DNA from: Saccharum officinarum
Taxonomy: Eukaryota; Streptophyta; Magnoliopsida; Poales; Poaceae
DNA length: 64,000 bases
Direction: 5' to 3'
NCBI GenBank assembly: GCA_020631735.1
Contig: CM036215.1
Location: forward strand, 18,316,346 to 18,380,345
Shown here: piece after piece, positions 39,101-51,850 of the stretch
How the letters are laid out: every line of letters begins with the position of its first letter
Numbering within the stretch: position 1 is the first letter of the stretch
Position numbers and translations under genes: made by a program
The notes under the pieces: model-generated
The model's input: the letters and a program-made list of their open reading frames with translations, nothing else
What the model was told of the DNA's origin: nothing
The model's database searches: none

Positions 39101-41239
39101 TTTAGACCTATTAAACTTGGGAATCATGCTTAGGTGATATTGAACGAAGTGTATACAATTTCATAAGCTTTCTAGAATGTCTTTTTACAAGTCATTTGGA
39201 TTTGTATAACTCCAGATATGCTTGATTTACTCAACTATTGCATGTATGTCCAGAATGGTTGAAAATACATGATTGCTTGGTTACTTTGCTTGCGTATTGC
39301 TAAGTGTGATTCATGTCTTTGGTGATTAAGTTAGTACACCTGAGGCTTTGTAAATCTTGAGTTATGTTTGGTATTGCTTCCCTTGCTATCTTAGCTTAAT
39401 AGGTGATGTGATGTTTATTTGAGCGATGTGAAGTGCATATGTGTATTTAGCGTAACCTTGTACTTGCCTTGTTTAGTGTGTGATGCATCACCTATTGCAT
39501 TCCTATATATATTCATGCACTTGCATCTTGCATCTCATTTAGGTACGCTAGATGCACCACGTGAAGGACCTGATGTGGAGCCAAACCCGAAGATGGAGTT
39601 GGTGGATCCATCCCGAAGATAGAAGGACCGAACAAGTGAAAGATTGGAGGATGCTCGCCAAGCGGGTTTCATCTGACATACTCTAACTTGAGTTGGATCC
39701 CAGGCAAGCCCCGGAGCATTATAAGCCTCCTATCTTCAAAGCAATTAATTATATATATATGTTATAAGTATTGTTGCATTAAGTGGTAGGAGTTGGTTGA
39801 AAACCTTGCTGCATTATATCATTCCTTGTCCAGATATATGAATCCTTGAATCCTACATAGACTAGGATCGAGTAGATGCTTAGCCCTGCTTTAAGCGGTA
39901 GAAGTCAGGTGATTTCCTGTCACCTGTGAGATATAGGGATATTCATATATGGTACGGTTGGCTATATTTGCTATCGTGGAATGGAACCATGTGTTAATAA
40001 AATGAAATGAGACCCGGCGGGATGACGATAGTGAAGCAACAAGGCATGGAGGTCTTGGGTGTGAATCTATCCCCGTCTGAGTCGTTTAAGGACCGATTCG
40101 CTGTACGTCCTTGAATCATGTTGAACGCAGTCTAACACTTAGTTGGTCGGATAAGTCGTTCCGACCGTGAAGCCGAGTAATGTGATTCAGGCCGGGAATC
40201 GAATGGTAGGTTGCTTCTTGGAGGAGAGAAAGGATGTGCTTGGGGACATTGGCGTGAGACCAAGGGGGGTTAGAGTCCCTATCACCTGGCAGAGTGTCGC
40301 CCTTGGGGTCGCGACATCATTCGGACCCGCGATTCCTGAATCATATGAAAAGGTGGCATGTGCAACCCTGGCAGGGGTCTGCACGGTGAGTGTTAGAAAT
40401 ACCCCTCCAGCTGGATAGGAATTCGATTCGAATCGCCGTCGCTCCCGGTTAGTGAGCACTTGACTTGAGCAGCGGCAACGTAGATTCCATTAAATTGAAC
40501 GGATGGTTAATTGGATCACGATGGAAAGGTTGCCTCAATTTATACCTGCTATGGTTAATATTGTTTGCTCCTAATAAAGTGAGTGCTCTAGTACATGTTC
40601 TAATATAGATGATAGGTTAATGATAATTAACTTGATGCTTAAGCATTAATGATTGATCATCTATATTAAGCTTTTATGCAAAATGTTGTCAAGCTAGCCC
40701 CACTTTATATCAGCCTTGCATGATCCTTGGTGTCACCTTATTTCTAGTTTCTAACGGGTAAGTCTAGCTGAGTACCTTCTTGTACTCAGGGTTTTATCCC
40801 CACTTGTTGCAGGTTGTGATGTATCATGGCGGCTGCAAGAGTTGGTTGACTCCTGCCGTAGTGGCGGAGTGTGATCACGGGCATGATCCTTCTTATTTAC
40901 CTTATCTCTAATGCTTTTGTTGGAAGTCGACCGTGGCACTGGCATGTATTTGAAATAAGAATAATGTTAGTTTCAAATTACTTTGCTTCCGCTACTTTTG
41001 AACTTAAGTTGTAATAACTATGTTGAACTCCGATGTATATTGAATTTACTTGTGAAATGGTTGTAACATGTGACTTGTTATGTTGAATCACTACGATCTT
41101 GGCTGGTATGTTGGTTGGTTTGAAATCCCTTGTGATTTCATTGGACTACCGGAGTTATATGGGCTCAAGTGCGAGAATTTGATCACTTCGGTAATTGTTT
41201 TTGTACTTGTGCTCTTATAATTTGGACGGTTCTGTTACA
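36157..41239 (+). repeat. LTR C of the tandem element (5083 bp)
   Basis: Starts TGTAACACCC and ends TCTGTTACA. It resembles LTR B more than LTR A at most differing positions I compared. It is followed directly by CTGAC and then by the resumed LTR of the Ty3 element, with no primer binding site. Contains a GC-rich block at about 37155-37856. Confidence 0.95.
40065..40485 (+). repeat. Conserved LTR core block, copy in LTR C
   Basis: Fourth copy of the block at 1335-1750; a few C/T and G/A differences. Confidence 0.7.
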
Positions 41240-41244
41240 CTGAC
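41240..41244. repeat. Target site duplication CTGAC, right
   Basis: Pairs with 18938-18942. Confidence 0.9.
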
Positions 41245-44200
41245 ACCGCCAACCGTCTGTAAAATTTGATTTTGGCATCACCAATTCGAATCACGCCTCT
41301 TCTAATCGCCCTAGCACCAGCCAAGGTAGCATCTCGACCCTCCATGCCTTTCGATTGCCATCGCATCGTCCGCCTTAACATGGGCGAGCACAGAGTATAA
41401 AGCTCCACCCCATGTTGAACCCCAGCCCTTTCCATCCCGTTCGCCACCGCCTTGGTGGCACCCAACACGCACCACACTGCTAGAAAAGACAAGAAGGAGA
41501 AAGGGAGGAGCAGGGAGGAGCCGGACGCACCACCAAGAAGCTTGTCGGAGCTCGGAGGGAACATCGATCGACTACATCTACGTAGCTGCTCGGCACGGCA
41601 CTGCGACGAGCCCCCGCTGCACCAACTCGCCCTGCACCACCATCCTCTCTCCATCGCCACAGCAGGTGAGTCCACCATACCACCTCGCCTATCAGTGTGC
41701 AGTCGCCATGTCCACTGCCGCCGTGAACCAAGGGCGCCGCCGCGACCGTTCCCGCACCGAGGAGGATCAAGGCCGAAGCTTGAACATCGTTCATGTTTAT
41801 ACACATGCACGCGCACGAGCAAAAGAATGCCATAGCCCTACGAAGCCGTATCGGTTTGGGAATGCTTGCAGCCGACACGCGCCCTATGCACGAGCACCAT
41901 GGCCGTGAACGCCATGGCGACATCGCGTTTTCGTCGCTTCAAGTCGGTAAAATAGAAGGGAAGTGAGCGCATGCAGTTTACCGAGATGGAGAACGCCACC
42001 TGCAGTAGAAAGCGGAGGAGAAAGACGCCATTAGGCGACTCCTCACCAGAGCAGAGGAGGTGTCGGAGCGCCGCCGCACACCCAACCGCAGACACGTGCT
42101 CTGCCACATGGAGAGGTCATCAACGGTGGCCTTAAAGCCTTGCTGATGTTTCCAATTGAAAATCCAAGGGCCGATTTGGACCCCGAAATAACCGTGGAGG
42201 CCTTGCCACCGCTTGCCGTACCGGCCGAGCCGCCACCGCCATGAACAAGCTCCCTAGAAACTCTAATCCGCACCTTTGACCCCTCCACTGAGTTCCTTGT
42301 GACCACACGGTGTGTTTAAGCCTTCAAGTACTGCCCTTGAGCCACCAGAGCGCAAGCATGGCCGCTCGCCACCGGTGAGAGCACGGCCGATCAGAGGAAG
42401 CAGGGGAAACTGAGCAGAGGAGCTACTGGATGCACTCGGTGCACCATGAGCCAAGGGGAAAGGGAAGAGGGTGGACCGGGTCCACCGTGAACCGCGTTCA
42501 AAACCCATGGACCAAACCTCTCTGTTCACCATGAGCCGAGCGCACGGACCCGCAGACCATTCGAAACCCAGACGCGTGATGTGGTGAAGCCACAGCTTGA
42601 CACGTGTCCGGGCCGGCCCGACCCAGTTCGACCCAGCCCAGGCCCAACCGAGCCCGGTCGCGGCCCGGTCAGTGTTGACCGTTGACCAGTCAACGGGATC
42701 CACCCGTCAGTGGCACATTCAGTCCCGACCAATCGGATGCTGCCACATGTCACTACCTGGAATTTCCTTTTTTTTCTTTTTTAGAAAATCATTTAATCTT
42801 TAGAAATTCATAACTAATTCATTTTAACTCAGAAAAATACCAAACCAATTTCTAATTTTTTCTAAAAATGAGCTCTACATCTTAGGCTTATGTTTGAGTG
42901 CATTTAGATCTTTTAAATTTCTGTTACTTCTTTGTGCACCTCTATAAGAGTCGTTAATGCGACTCTACGTTACGTTTAACAGAGTCGGAGGACCTGCCGA
43001 CTAAGGAGTACAACCTCGACTATAGTGAGGACTTGGGTGATGACCTGCCAGGTGCCACGCCCCACCCACTTCCGTAGAACCTATTACGCATGCCAAATAT
43101 AGAATTGCTAGCGCTTTACTTTTTGTGCAATAATATGATGATAGGCTGCATGGTAGATGCTTACTTTGAACCCTTTACCTTGTTGCAACCTTACTCCTGC
43201 TCACCCTGCTGTTAGGCTAGATGTTCGCATGATACATATTATTGCTTTTACTCTTACTCGCATTATATCTGTGATGTGATGCCGATGAGTGAGAGGCGTA
43301 TATGTATAAGGCACGTAGTGCCGAGAACTTGGTAAACCTGATTAAAGAACTGGGGAGATCTTGGCATGTGTCTTGGGTGAGTGGTGAGGGTTGAGTCGAT
43401 CAGACAGGATCCTACGATGAGTCTTTGGGGCAAGTCTTGCTGGAGGGGTGCGACCTAGGCATCCCTCATGAGAGATACCTGTGGCTGGTATATTGGGAGG
43501 TGAACTAGGGTGTTGGTTATCCCTGATGGAGGTGCTGTCGTGGCACGGGGAAGATGGTGTTTCCCCTTGAGAAGATATCCTGTCTGGTCCCCCTAAGGAC
43601 TGGTATGTCTTGAGAACCGGAACCATGGGACCTTCGTGCACACCACTCGCTCCCGATGGGTGGGAGACGATTACCCGACTGACTAGGGCGGTACCGCTAC
43701 TACTAGGTTGGAAGGTGATAGTGTAGGGAGGTATGGGCATGGGGACCCACACCCTCCTAAGACAGCGTAGTGACCTTGGGGGCCCGGTACTACGTCTCAC
43801 AGTCTCAGCGTTTCGGTGGACACCGGGGTGGCCCACGGCTGAGTGGTAGGGTGGTACTGTACCGGTTGGAATGCAGTTGGAATCAGCCTAGACGAGCCGA
43901 ATCATCGAGGATGGTGATCTTGTGGATTACCAGGTATACACGCTCTGCAGAGTTGATCGATCTATACGTATAGCCGCGTCCGCGGATATGGACATTCCTA
44001 TGACCTACGCTTCACTTGATTAGAGAGAGGAGTCCTTTCTACCTTTCCCCCGAGTTCTGTGTTGGATTCCAGCTTTGGCCATTGAGACGAGATCTGAGCG
44101 GGAGTCAATCTCGTCGCCTAGAGAGAGAGTGAGATGAGATGTGTTGTGTGTGATGGGATTGGGAAAATGTGTGACTAACATGGATTAAAACTGATGAATA

Positions 44201-44658
44201 TCTTATTTAAATATCAACTACTTGCATAGGAAACCCACAACATAAATAGGTCTCTTCCTACTTCCCTCAATGCATTCCACTTTCCACAAAGCATTGCAAG
44301 CATAGGGTGGGCGATGCGTGGCCAGTACCAAGTGTACTGATAGATTTTTGACAGGTTTCGAGCCCGAGTACGACTACGAGGGCGATGATTGGGAGAATTA
44401 GAGGGTCTGTTCTACGCTCAAGCTGTTTCCAGGAGATCATTTTCCGCTGCTATCTACGACGGATGCTGTTTCAGATGCTTGTGTGAGTGTGTTCCGCCCT
44501 GCGAGGCGAAGATAATAAATTATGTAAAACTCTCTATTGTACTCTGATATTCGTGCATGACTTTATGTATCACTGATATTTGGGTAAATTGACGGAATGT
44601 TTCGTCATTTTACACTTCGTTTCTGTGGATTCCCTTCGTGGAAATCAAGGACGTTTCA
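41245..44658 (+). repeat. 3' LTR of the Ty3 element, second part
   Basis: Resumes after the tandem element. It is GC-rich to about 42720, then AT-rich and of mixed composition, ending around GGAAATCAAGGACGTTTCA. The right boundary is placed at the terminal CA and is approximate because the 5' LTR is outside the window. Frames at 41235-42753 overlap on both strands and carry no domain. Together with 18088-18942 the LTR would be about 4.3 kb. Confidence 0.6.
41396..41402 (+). promoter_or_regulatory. Possible TATA box of the Ty3 LTR
   Basis: GAGTATAAAGC in a GC-rich context, followed by purine-rich leader-like sequence. Position is plausible for an LTR promoter but there is no independent support. 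Confidence 0.3.
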
Positions 44659-44884
44659 TCTGAGGTCATAAGTTCGAGTCCCATGACCACGCATGCACGA
44701 AAAATCATGTGACTTGCAACTTGATGTAACATCGATTTTCAGATGAACTAATCTTTAAGGTGCTAGGGCTTCGAGAATCCCTGAAAGAATGAATGCACAT
44801 GATGCACTCTTGATACATTATTCAACAACTACAGTATCATTTGAAACTTTTTAGATAGACTAAAGTATCACTTGATACATGTTC
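44659..44884. other. Right flank of the Ty3 element
   Basis: No gene. 44662-44726 (AGTTCGAGTCCCATGACCAC and following) resembles part of the CACTA interior at 51984-52062, so the Ty3 element may have landed in an older DNA transposon. Confidence 0.35.
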
Positions 44885-44887
44885 GTA

Positions 44888-44995
44888 TGGCGCCGTTCGT
44901 TTCACTGAGAAGCCAGGCTGAAAAGTACTGTTCGCTGATTTGTTATGAGGGAAAAACATTGTACCATGGCTGATAAGTCAGGCTGATAAGTTTAA
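44888..44995. mobile_element. Short MITE-like sequence
   Basis: CGCCGTTCGTTTCACTGA, AAGTACTGTTCGCTGATTTG and GGCTGATAAG repeats resemble a small, partly palindromic element common in grasses. Termini and target duplication are not clear. Confidence 0.4.
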
Positions 44996-45800
44996 CACTC
45001 CTCTTGTATTAGTGCTTTATTTTGACAAAGACTCTCAAAAGAGTGTCTCGTACCTGATATATATCGAAGAAAACAAAGAGTAGTACATAAGATGGATAAT
45101 AAGACATGAAACGACCTCTAAAAAAAATAAGAGTACTTCCTTCGATCATCCGCTGCTTGTCGGAGCTTGAAAATCGCGTTGAATAGACGGCAAAGAAAAG
45201 AAACACCTACAAACATCCTCGCCAAACATGGCTTTGAAGACTGCAAAAACCACTCACTACTAACAATGAGATCTATACCCACTGAAAGAATATCGGCTAG
45301 AAGAACCCTCAAGGAACACAGACTTGCAAATCTTCACTATCAGAACAACATAGTGTTGAAAATATTGGGCCTTGCTATCGAAAGATCGAAAGCAATGTCA
45401 TGATCATCGCATCGAAAGACAACAAATTGTTTCTCAAGATAAACACACCAACTGCCAAGATCTAAAGAGAACCAACAGATCTGACAAACTATACTCTCAC
45501 TGGCCCTTCGCCGACGCTAGATCGAACGTCGTCGAGGTATAGAGAGCCTGGAGAGACCTTATTCCAGTGTGCCATCGTCGCCACCATCTCGTCAATACAT
45601 CAGAAACCAAATCCTACACAGAGACTAAATCTAGATCTACAAAAGGATAGGGTCCCCACTCCTCTAACCACCGGCGAGATCACTGGATGGGAGAGAGGAG
45701 GGGGACCGAAGCAGTGGAGCTGGAGGCTAGCGAGAGGACGCCTCGAGAGGAGCGGTTTCCGCGTAGGGGCATGGGAGAGTTTCCATCTTGTGTTAGAACT
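44996..45800 (-). other. Unclassified sequence, possibly retrotransposed, minus strand
   Basis: Read on the minus strand it runs from a CT-rich leader-like start near 45720 to an AATAAAG-type end near 45010 and looks transcript-like. I find no open frame with a domain and no clear poly(A) or target duplication, so I leave it unclassified. Confidence 0.25.
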
Positions 45801-45802
45801 TA

Positions 45803-46038
45803 CTCCCTCCGATTCCTAAAGGAAGTCATTTTAGACACGTCAAACTTTAGTAATATAAATCATAAATAACTTTTAAGTTGTTGATTTTGAAAATATAAAA
45901 ACCATATGAGTAGATTTGTCTTAAAAAAATACTTTTATAAAAATATACATATGTCATTTTTAATAAATATTTTTATAAAAAATTAAAGTTATGCTCTGAA
46001 GATGGTATGATCGTCCAAAACAACTTAACTGGAGGGAG
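45803..46038. mobile_element. Stowaway-type (Tc1/Mariner) MITE, 236 bp
   Basis: Ends CTCCCTCCGATTCC and, inverted, CTCCCTCCAGT, flanked by TA at 45801-45802 and 46039-46040. AT-rich interior. Confidence 0.9.
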
Positions 46039-46141
46039 TAGCAGTACACACATACTTCCTTGCATTTTTATTCTCAAACAACCGTCTACCGTCTTGGGAA
46101 GAAGTGTTGTACGTAACCTGCATCAACGCGGTAATCATCAT

Positions 46142-47262
46142 GAGGGAATTACTTCTATGGCCCTCTTAAAACTCATTCTTACTTTTTTGGTTCTGAAAAT
46201 TTCGAACTTACCTATTTGGCATCCAATCCAACTTTCGATTTCTTATCTGGCATTTTCGTCAATTTGACCCTGTAATGATGTTATATGGGAGGCAAAAAGT
46301 CGATTTTACCCCTGGACGCTAAAGCATCGTTTTTCATAGTTTAGATTTGGTTTTTATATATTTTATAATTCAAATTGTGTACTGTACGGTTTACAGGTGC
46401 TGGTAGATTGGATATGTTCCATTTTTTAGCATTATTTTCACTTAGCACATAATTTTGAGAAAATTACTCCTATGGCACAACATAAGCACGCATCTTTTTT
46501 CGGACATTATAATATTAATTCGCACATTTTTGATATCTCAAATAAATTTAGTTCGCACATACTAACATTCTAAAAAAATTCAGTTCACACATACTGAGCA
46601 TCTAAATTAGTTGTCACGTACATAAGCCAGTGCTACACACATGACAGATCATAGGCTGAGCCTTCTTTTACTTCTTGTACGGGGCTGTCAAGTATCACTT
46701 GTGTCCGTTCTCAGCCTACTAGCCCGGCAATGAGTACAAGAAGTAAAAGAAGGCTTAGCCTATGATATGTCATATGTGTAGCACTAGCTTGTATATGTGA
46801 TAACTAATTTAGATGCCCAGTATGTGTGAACTGAATTTTTTACAATGTCCAGTATATGTGAACTAAGATGTCAGAAATGTGTGAATTGATATTATAATGT
46901 CCGAAAAACGATGCGTGCTTATGCTGTGTCATAGGTGTAATTTTCTTAAAATTATGTGCCAAGTGAAAATAATGCTAAAAAATGGAACATATCCAATCTA
47001 CAAGCACCCGTAAACCGTACAATACACAATTTGAATTATAAAATATATAAAAAATAAATCTAAACTATGAAAAATGATGCTTTAGCGTCCAAGGGTAAAA
47101 TCGACTTTTTGCCTCTCATCTAACACCGTTATAGGGTTAAATTGACGGAAAGGCCAGATAAGAAATCGAAAGTTGGATTAGAGGCCAAATAGGTAAGTTC
47201 GAAATTTTCAGAGCCAATAAAGTAGGGATGAGTTTTAAGAGGGTCATAGGAGTAATTCACTC
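46142..47262. mobile_element. 1.1-kb foldback element
   Basis: Almost the whole segment is an inverted repeat: arms of roughly 540 bp (46142-46680 and 46734-47262) around a loop of about 53 bp. Outer ends read GAGGGAATTACTTCTATGG and, inverted, GAGTGAATTACTCCTATGA. CATCAT flanks both sides (46136-46141 and 47263-47268). No coding capacity. A Mutator-type element with long terminal inverted repeats would normally give a 9-bp duplication, so the superfamily is open. Confidence 0.85.
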
Positions 47263-47289
47263 CATCATTGTTTCGGTGATGACAACTTT

Positions 47290-47630
47290 GGGGCTATTTA
47301 GTTTCTTAGGTGAAAAATTTTGAGGTGTCACATCGGATGTTTCATGGGATATCGGAAGGGGTGTTCAGATACTAATAAAAAAACTAATTACATAACTCGC
47401 CTAGAAACCGCGAGACGAATTTATTAAGCCTAATTAATCCATCATTAGCATATGTTTACTGTAGCACAACTTTGTCAAATCATGGATTAATTAGGTTTAA
47501 AAAATTCATCTCGCAAATTTATCGTAATATGTGTAATTAATTATTTTTTCGTCTACATCTAATATTCTATGCATGTGTCAAACATGTGATGTGACGGGTA
47601 AAAAATTTTAGGAGAGGAACTAGATACCCC
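47290..47630. mobile_element. Tourist/Harbinger-like MITE, about 341 bp
   Basis: Ends GGGGCTATTTAGTTTC and, inverted, GGGGTATCTAGTTCC. Interior motifs (GCGAGACGAATTTATTAAGCC and its near-inverse around 47500) are typical of the abundant grass family. The flanking trinucleotides TTT and ATT match imperfectly. Confidence 0.75.
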
Positions 47631-47789
47631 ATTGTGTTTGACGCAATAAATCCACGTCAACATCAAGGGGCACTACACGGTTCCAAACGACATTCCAAAA
47701 CAGACCTTTGTTTGTTCCTTTGCAAAACGCAAATCCCAAACCACAGTCCACAGCCCATCCATCGCCAAGGCGAACCCGGGAAGCGTGCC

Positions 47790-49398
<1,609 letters not shown>

Positions 49399-49432
49399 TA
49401 ACATGAAGACAAATAATGCAGAAAAACTGAAC

Positions 49433-49800
49433 TTTTTTTTCACGAACATGCACATTGCACGTATTTCATTAAGAGGGTATAAAGTTTTACAAGGGGTTTC
49501 CAAGGTCGAGCGAGGTGCCCTCCCTTGTACACCCCAACACACAGAGAGAGGAGATACACAGCTCGTTAGTTTTTTGTGCTGGACTACATCTTAACGTCTT
49601 GGCGACTTGAGCATCGTCGAGGGTCTCAAGCTACTGCGCCCGCAAAGAAGACCCACATCGAGGCGAGACCCGCCTCAATCCAGCTATTACCCTCTTCCCA
49701 AATCAGCTCTGCCAATCTCGACGGCGTGCATTGGGTTCTTTCAAACACCCTCCAACATCTCTCCTTCCAAATGAATCAAGAAACTAGCATAGTGATGGTC
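49433..49800 (-). mobile_element. 5'-truncated LINE (L1-like) 3' end
   Basis: On the minus strand the last ORF2 segment typical of grass L1 elements is visible at about 49771-49630: IWKERCWRVFERTQ, LAELIWEEGNSWIEAG. An untranslated region follows, ending in a tail seen on the + strand as eight T at 49433-49440. The 5' limit is uncertain. It lies between the two reductase fragments and may have accompanied the loss of the reductase 3' exons. Confidence 0.65.
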
Positions 49801-49941
49801 ACACGCCAAACGCCACTGGATCAGCCGATCAGACAAGCATCATCATATCCGTCGTCGCACAAGCCAGCAGGGCGAACCGGTGGGGAGTACGTGGAGCGAA
49901 CGAAGTCTACTAGCTAGCTAGAGCCGTCATCAGCTGCAGCC

Positions 49942-50085
49942 ATGGCGAGGGAGGAGGTGCCGAACCGGTCGGTGATCCTGAAGCGCTACGTGACGGGGCC
50001 GTCGAGCCCCCAGGCCGTGCCACTGGGCTCGACGGTGTTTTTGTTGCTACCGCCAGTAGTTGATCTCATAAACATGTATTGCTAG
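49942..50085 (+). pseudogene. Second 2-alkenal reductase-like fragment (exon 1 start)
   Basis: The ATG frame gives MAREEVPNRSVILKRYVTG, clearly related to the first 25 codons at 47790, then drifts into unrelated residues and stops at 50083-50085. The DDM...LAVPPG part is reduced to QAVPLGS, so the exon is internally deleted. It represents a diverged tandem relative. Confidence 0.75.
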
Positions 50086-50154
50086 CTCCTGGATCGTCCC
50101 GGGAATTTCATCGTGTTCCGGTCAACCATTAAGATTCTTCGACATTTTAGGGAG

Positions 50155-50361
50155 TGTTAAGATATGTCTCGGTTCATAGTACCTAGTACAGGATAGGATA
50201 GTTAGTTTCTTTCTTGTAACTTAAGTAGATAGGTGGATCATGTTGATCATGATCTTGCTGTAATCCTAACTTTGTGTACAAGTCATTCCGGGGGGCTGTT
50301 TTCGGCCTATATTAACATGGAGCCGAGATCCTAAGGGACAACTCGTTCACTCATCTTCACA
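50155..50361 (+). repeat. 5' LTR of a small Copia element (207 bp)
   Basis: Starts TGTTAAGATATG and ends ATCTTCACA, directly before a primer binding site. It contains a TATA-like CCTATATTAAC near 50306. GGGAG (50150-50154) should be the target duplication; the other LTR is outside the window. Confidence 0.8.
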
Positions 50362-50373
50362 TGGTATTCAGAG
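50362..50373 (+). promoter_or_regulatory. Primer binding site of the Copia element
   Basis: TGGTATTCAGAG resembles the initiator-Met site TGGTATCAGAG with an extra T. Confidence 0.75.
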
Positions 50374-50397
50374 TCTGTTTTCTTATGGAACTGATCC

Positions 50398-50517
50398 ATG
50401 GCCGCTTCCTCCTCTGCTGTGCTTGCGTCTCCACAGATAGGGTTTATACCCGTGAGCGAGAAGCTAGCAAGAAACAACTTCCCGATGTGGTGTCTCCAAG
50501 TCATGTTTGCTCTCCGC
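50398..50517 (+). pseudogene. gag: Copia gag, first part
   Basis: The ATG at 50398 opens 40 codons, including EKLARNNFPMWCLQVMFALR, the usual start of Copia gag (KL...NY..W...V...L). A CACTA element follows at a codon boundary, and the frame resumes after it with GAHIVEYI. Confidence 0.8.
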
Positions 50518-50782
50518 CACTATGTAGAAAACCATTTGTAGCAACGCCACCTTTTTTTTAGGGGGGGCTCTATTTTGAGTTGTCCTTACAAATGGTTCCC
50601 AAACGAGCCGCTTCCATAAATCGATTTGTAGGGATGGCTGGTGTTTTTAGCCGCCCCTACAAATGCGTCTATTTGTAGGGGCAGCTCAATATCCAGCCGC
50701 TCCTACAAATCCGATTTGTAGGCCCCTATAAATAGACGCCGAATATTTAAAATTAGGCACTAAAATTTGAATTTTTCAAACG

Positions 50783-51850
50783 ACCTCGGATGCAGAAATG
50801 ACCAAAATAAAAGTTGTAGATCTCGAAAAGTTATAAAACTTTGCTATTTACAACTTTTACATTTGAATTCATTTGATGCTTCAAAATGATGTTTGAAATT
50901 CAATTTTAAATTATTAAAAAAACTCTGATTTCTCTTTTTAATCTCTACCAAAAACTTGTAACTAGTTTTCTCTCTCATATTAACTTCAAATTACTTGATT
51001 TTTTTATAAAATTTTCTAAAATCATGCTCTAACAAGTTATTGTGTTCTTACTGCTATTATTTTGGTCATATTTTATTGTGAACATTTTAAAATTTGATTT
51101 TCAAAAAAGACAACTTCAAAGAACATTTTGAAACATCAAATGATTTTAGCTGAAGAAGTCATGAACATAAAGTTGTAGAACTCATCAAGATCTACAACTT
51201 TTATTTTAGTCATTTCTTTATTCCACAAAGTGATAGTAACATTGTTCACAAAATTTACATATCTCTCGTATAGTTTATGAATACAAGAGAGATATATAAG
51301 ACTTGTGAACAATGTTACTACCACTATGTCGAATGAATAAATAACTAAATGACCAAAAATAAAAGTTGTAGATCTTGAGAAGTTATATAACTTTATAATT
51401 GACAACTTTTTCATTTGAATTTATTTTGCCAAGGAAAAATACGTTTGAATTTATCATATTTGAAATTTGAATTTTTTAAATGACTTCGGATGGAGAAACA
51501 ACCAAAATGAAAGTTGTAGATCTCGAAATGTTATGAAACTTTGTAGCTGACAACTTTTTTATTTGAAATCATCTTGTCATGGAAAACTAAGTTTTAATTT
51601 CAAAAATTTGAAATTTGAATTTTTTTTAAATGACCCCAGATGGATAAACATCAAAAATGAAAGTTGTAGATCTCAAAAAGTTATGAAACTTTGTAATTGA
51701 CCACTTTTTAATTTGAAATTATCTTGTCAATGAAAACTACGTTTGAATTTCTCAAATTTAAAATTTAAATTTTATAAACGATCTCAGATGGAGAAACTAC
51801 CAAAATAAAAGTTGTAGATCTCGAAAAGTTATGAAACTTTATAGTTGAAA
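50783..51850. repeat. Tandem repeats within the CACTA element
   Basis: A unit containing AAAGTTGTAGATCTCGAAAA followed by ACTTTGTA recurs, with starts near 50783, 51340, 51483, 51633 and 51781; the last three are spaced by about 149 bp. Confidence 0.8.
51191..51372. repeat. Inverted repeat (hairpin) in the CACTA interior
   Basis: AGATCTACAACTTTTATTTT at the left end is mirrored by AAAATAAAAGTTGTAGATCT at the right, with further pairing (ATAGTAACATTGTTCAC and its complement) inward to about 51281. Confidence 0.8.

Larger units (their letters stand above)
18943..41239 (+). mobile_element. Three-LTR, two-internal-domain tandem LARD-like retrotransposon
   Basis: The order is LTR A - internal 1 - LTR B - internal 2 - LTR C. 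Each LTR ends GTTCTGTTACA and each internal domain starts with a primer binding site and ends with a polypurine tract. One pair of CTGAC duplications bounds all 22.3 kb; no duplication is seen at the inner junctions. Neither internal domain has a recognisable gag or pol frame. Giant LTRs around a short non-coding interior are what is known as a LARD. Such an element can only move with proteins from a partner. Confidence 0.9.
2497..44658 (+). mobile_element. Decayed Ty3/gypsy retrotransposon carrying three nested insertions
   Basis: Remaining parts in order: pre-gag ORF (2497-2798 plus 13846-14457), gag (14795-15554), RT/RNase H (15555-16604), integrase (16605-17579), chromodomain-like tail (17580-18055), polypurine tract (about 18073-18087) and a 3' LTR split by an insertion (18088-18942 plus 41245 to about 44658). 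Domain order RT-RNase H-integrase places it in Ty3/gypsy. The 5' LTR and primer binding site lie outside the window, so its age cannot be estimated here. The right end is placed at the CA of ACGTTTCA and is approximate. Confidence 0.8.

Noticed and set aside
36157..41239. LTR C as a separate solo LTR next to a two-LTR element
   Set aside because: Internal domain 2 joins it through a polypurine tract with no target duplication between, and CTGAC pairs with the flank of LTR A.
41235..42753. Frames of 75-195 codons on both strands
   Set aside because: Inside the GC-rich LTR of the Ty3 element; no motif, low complexity.
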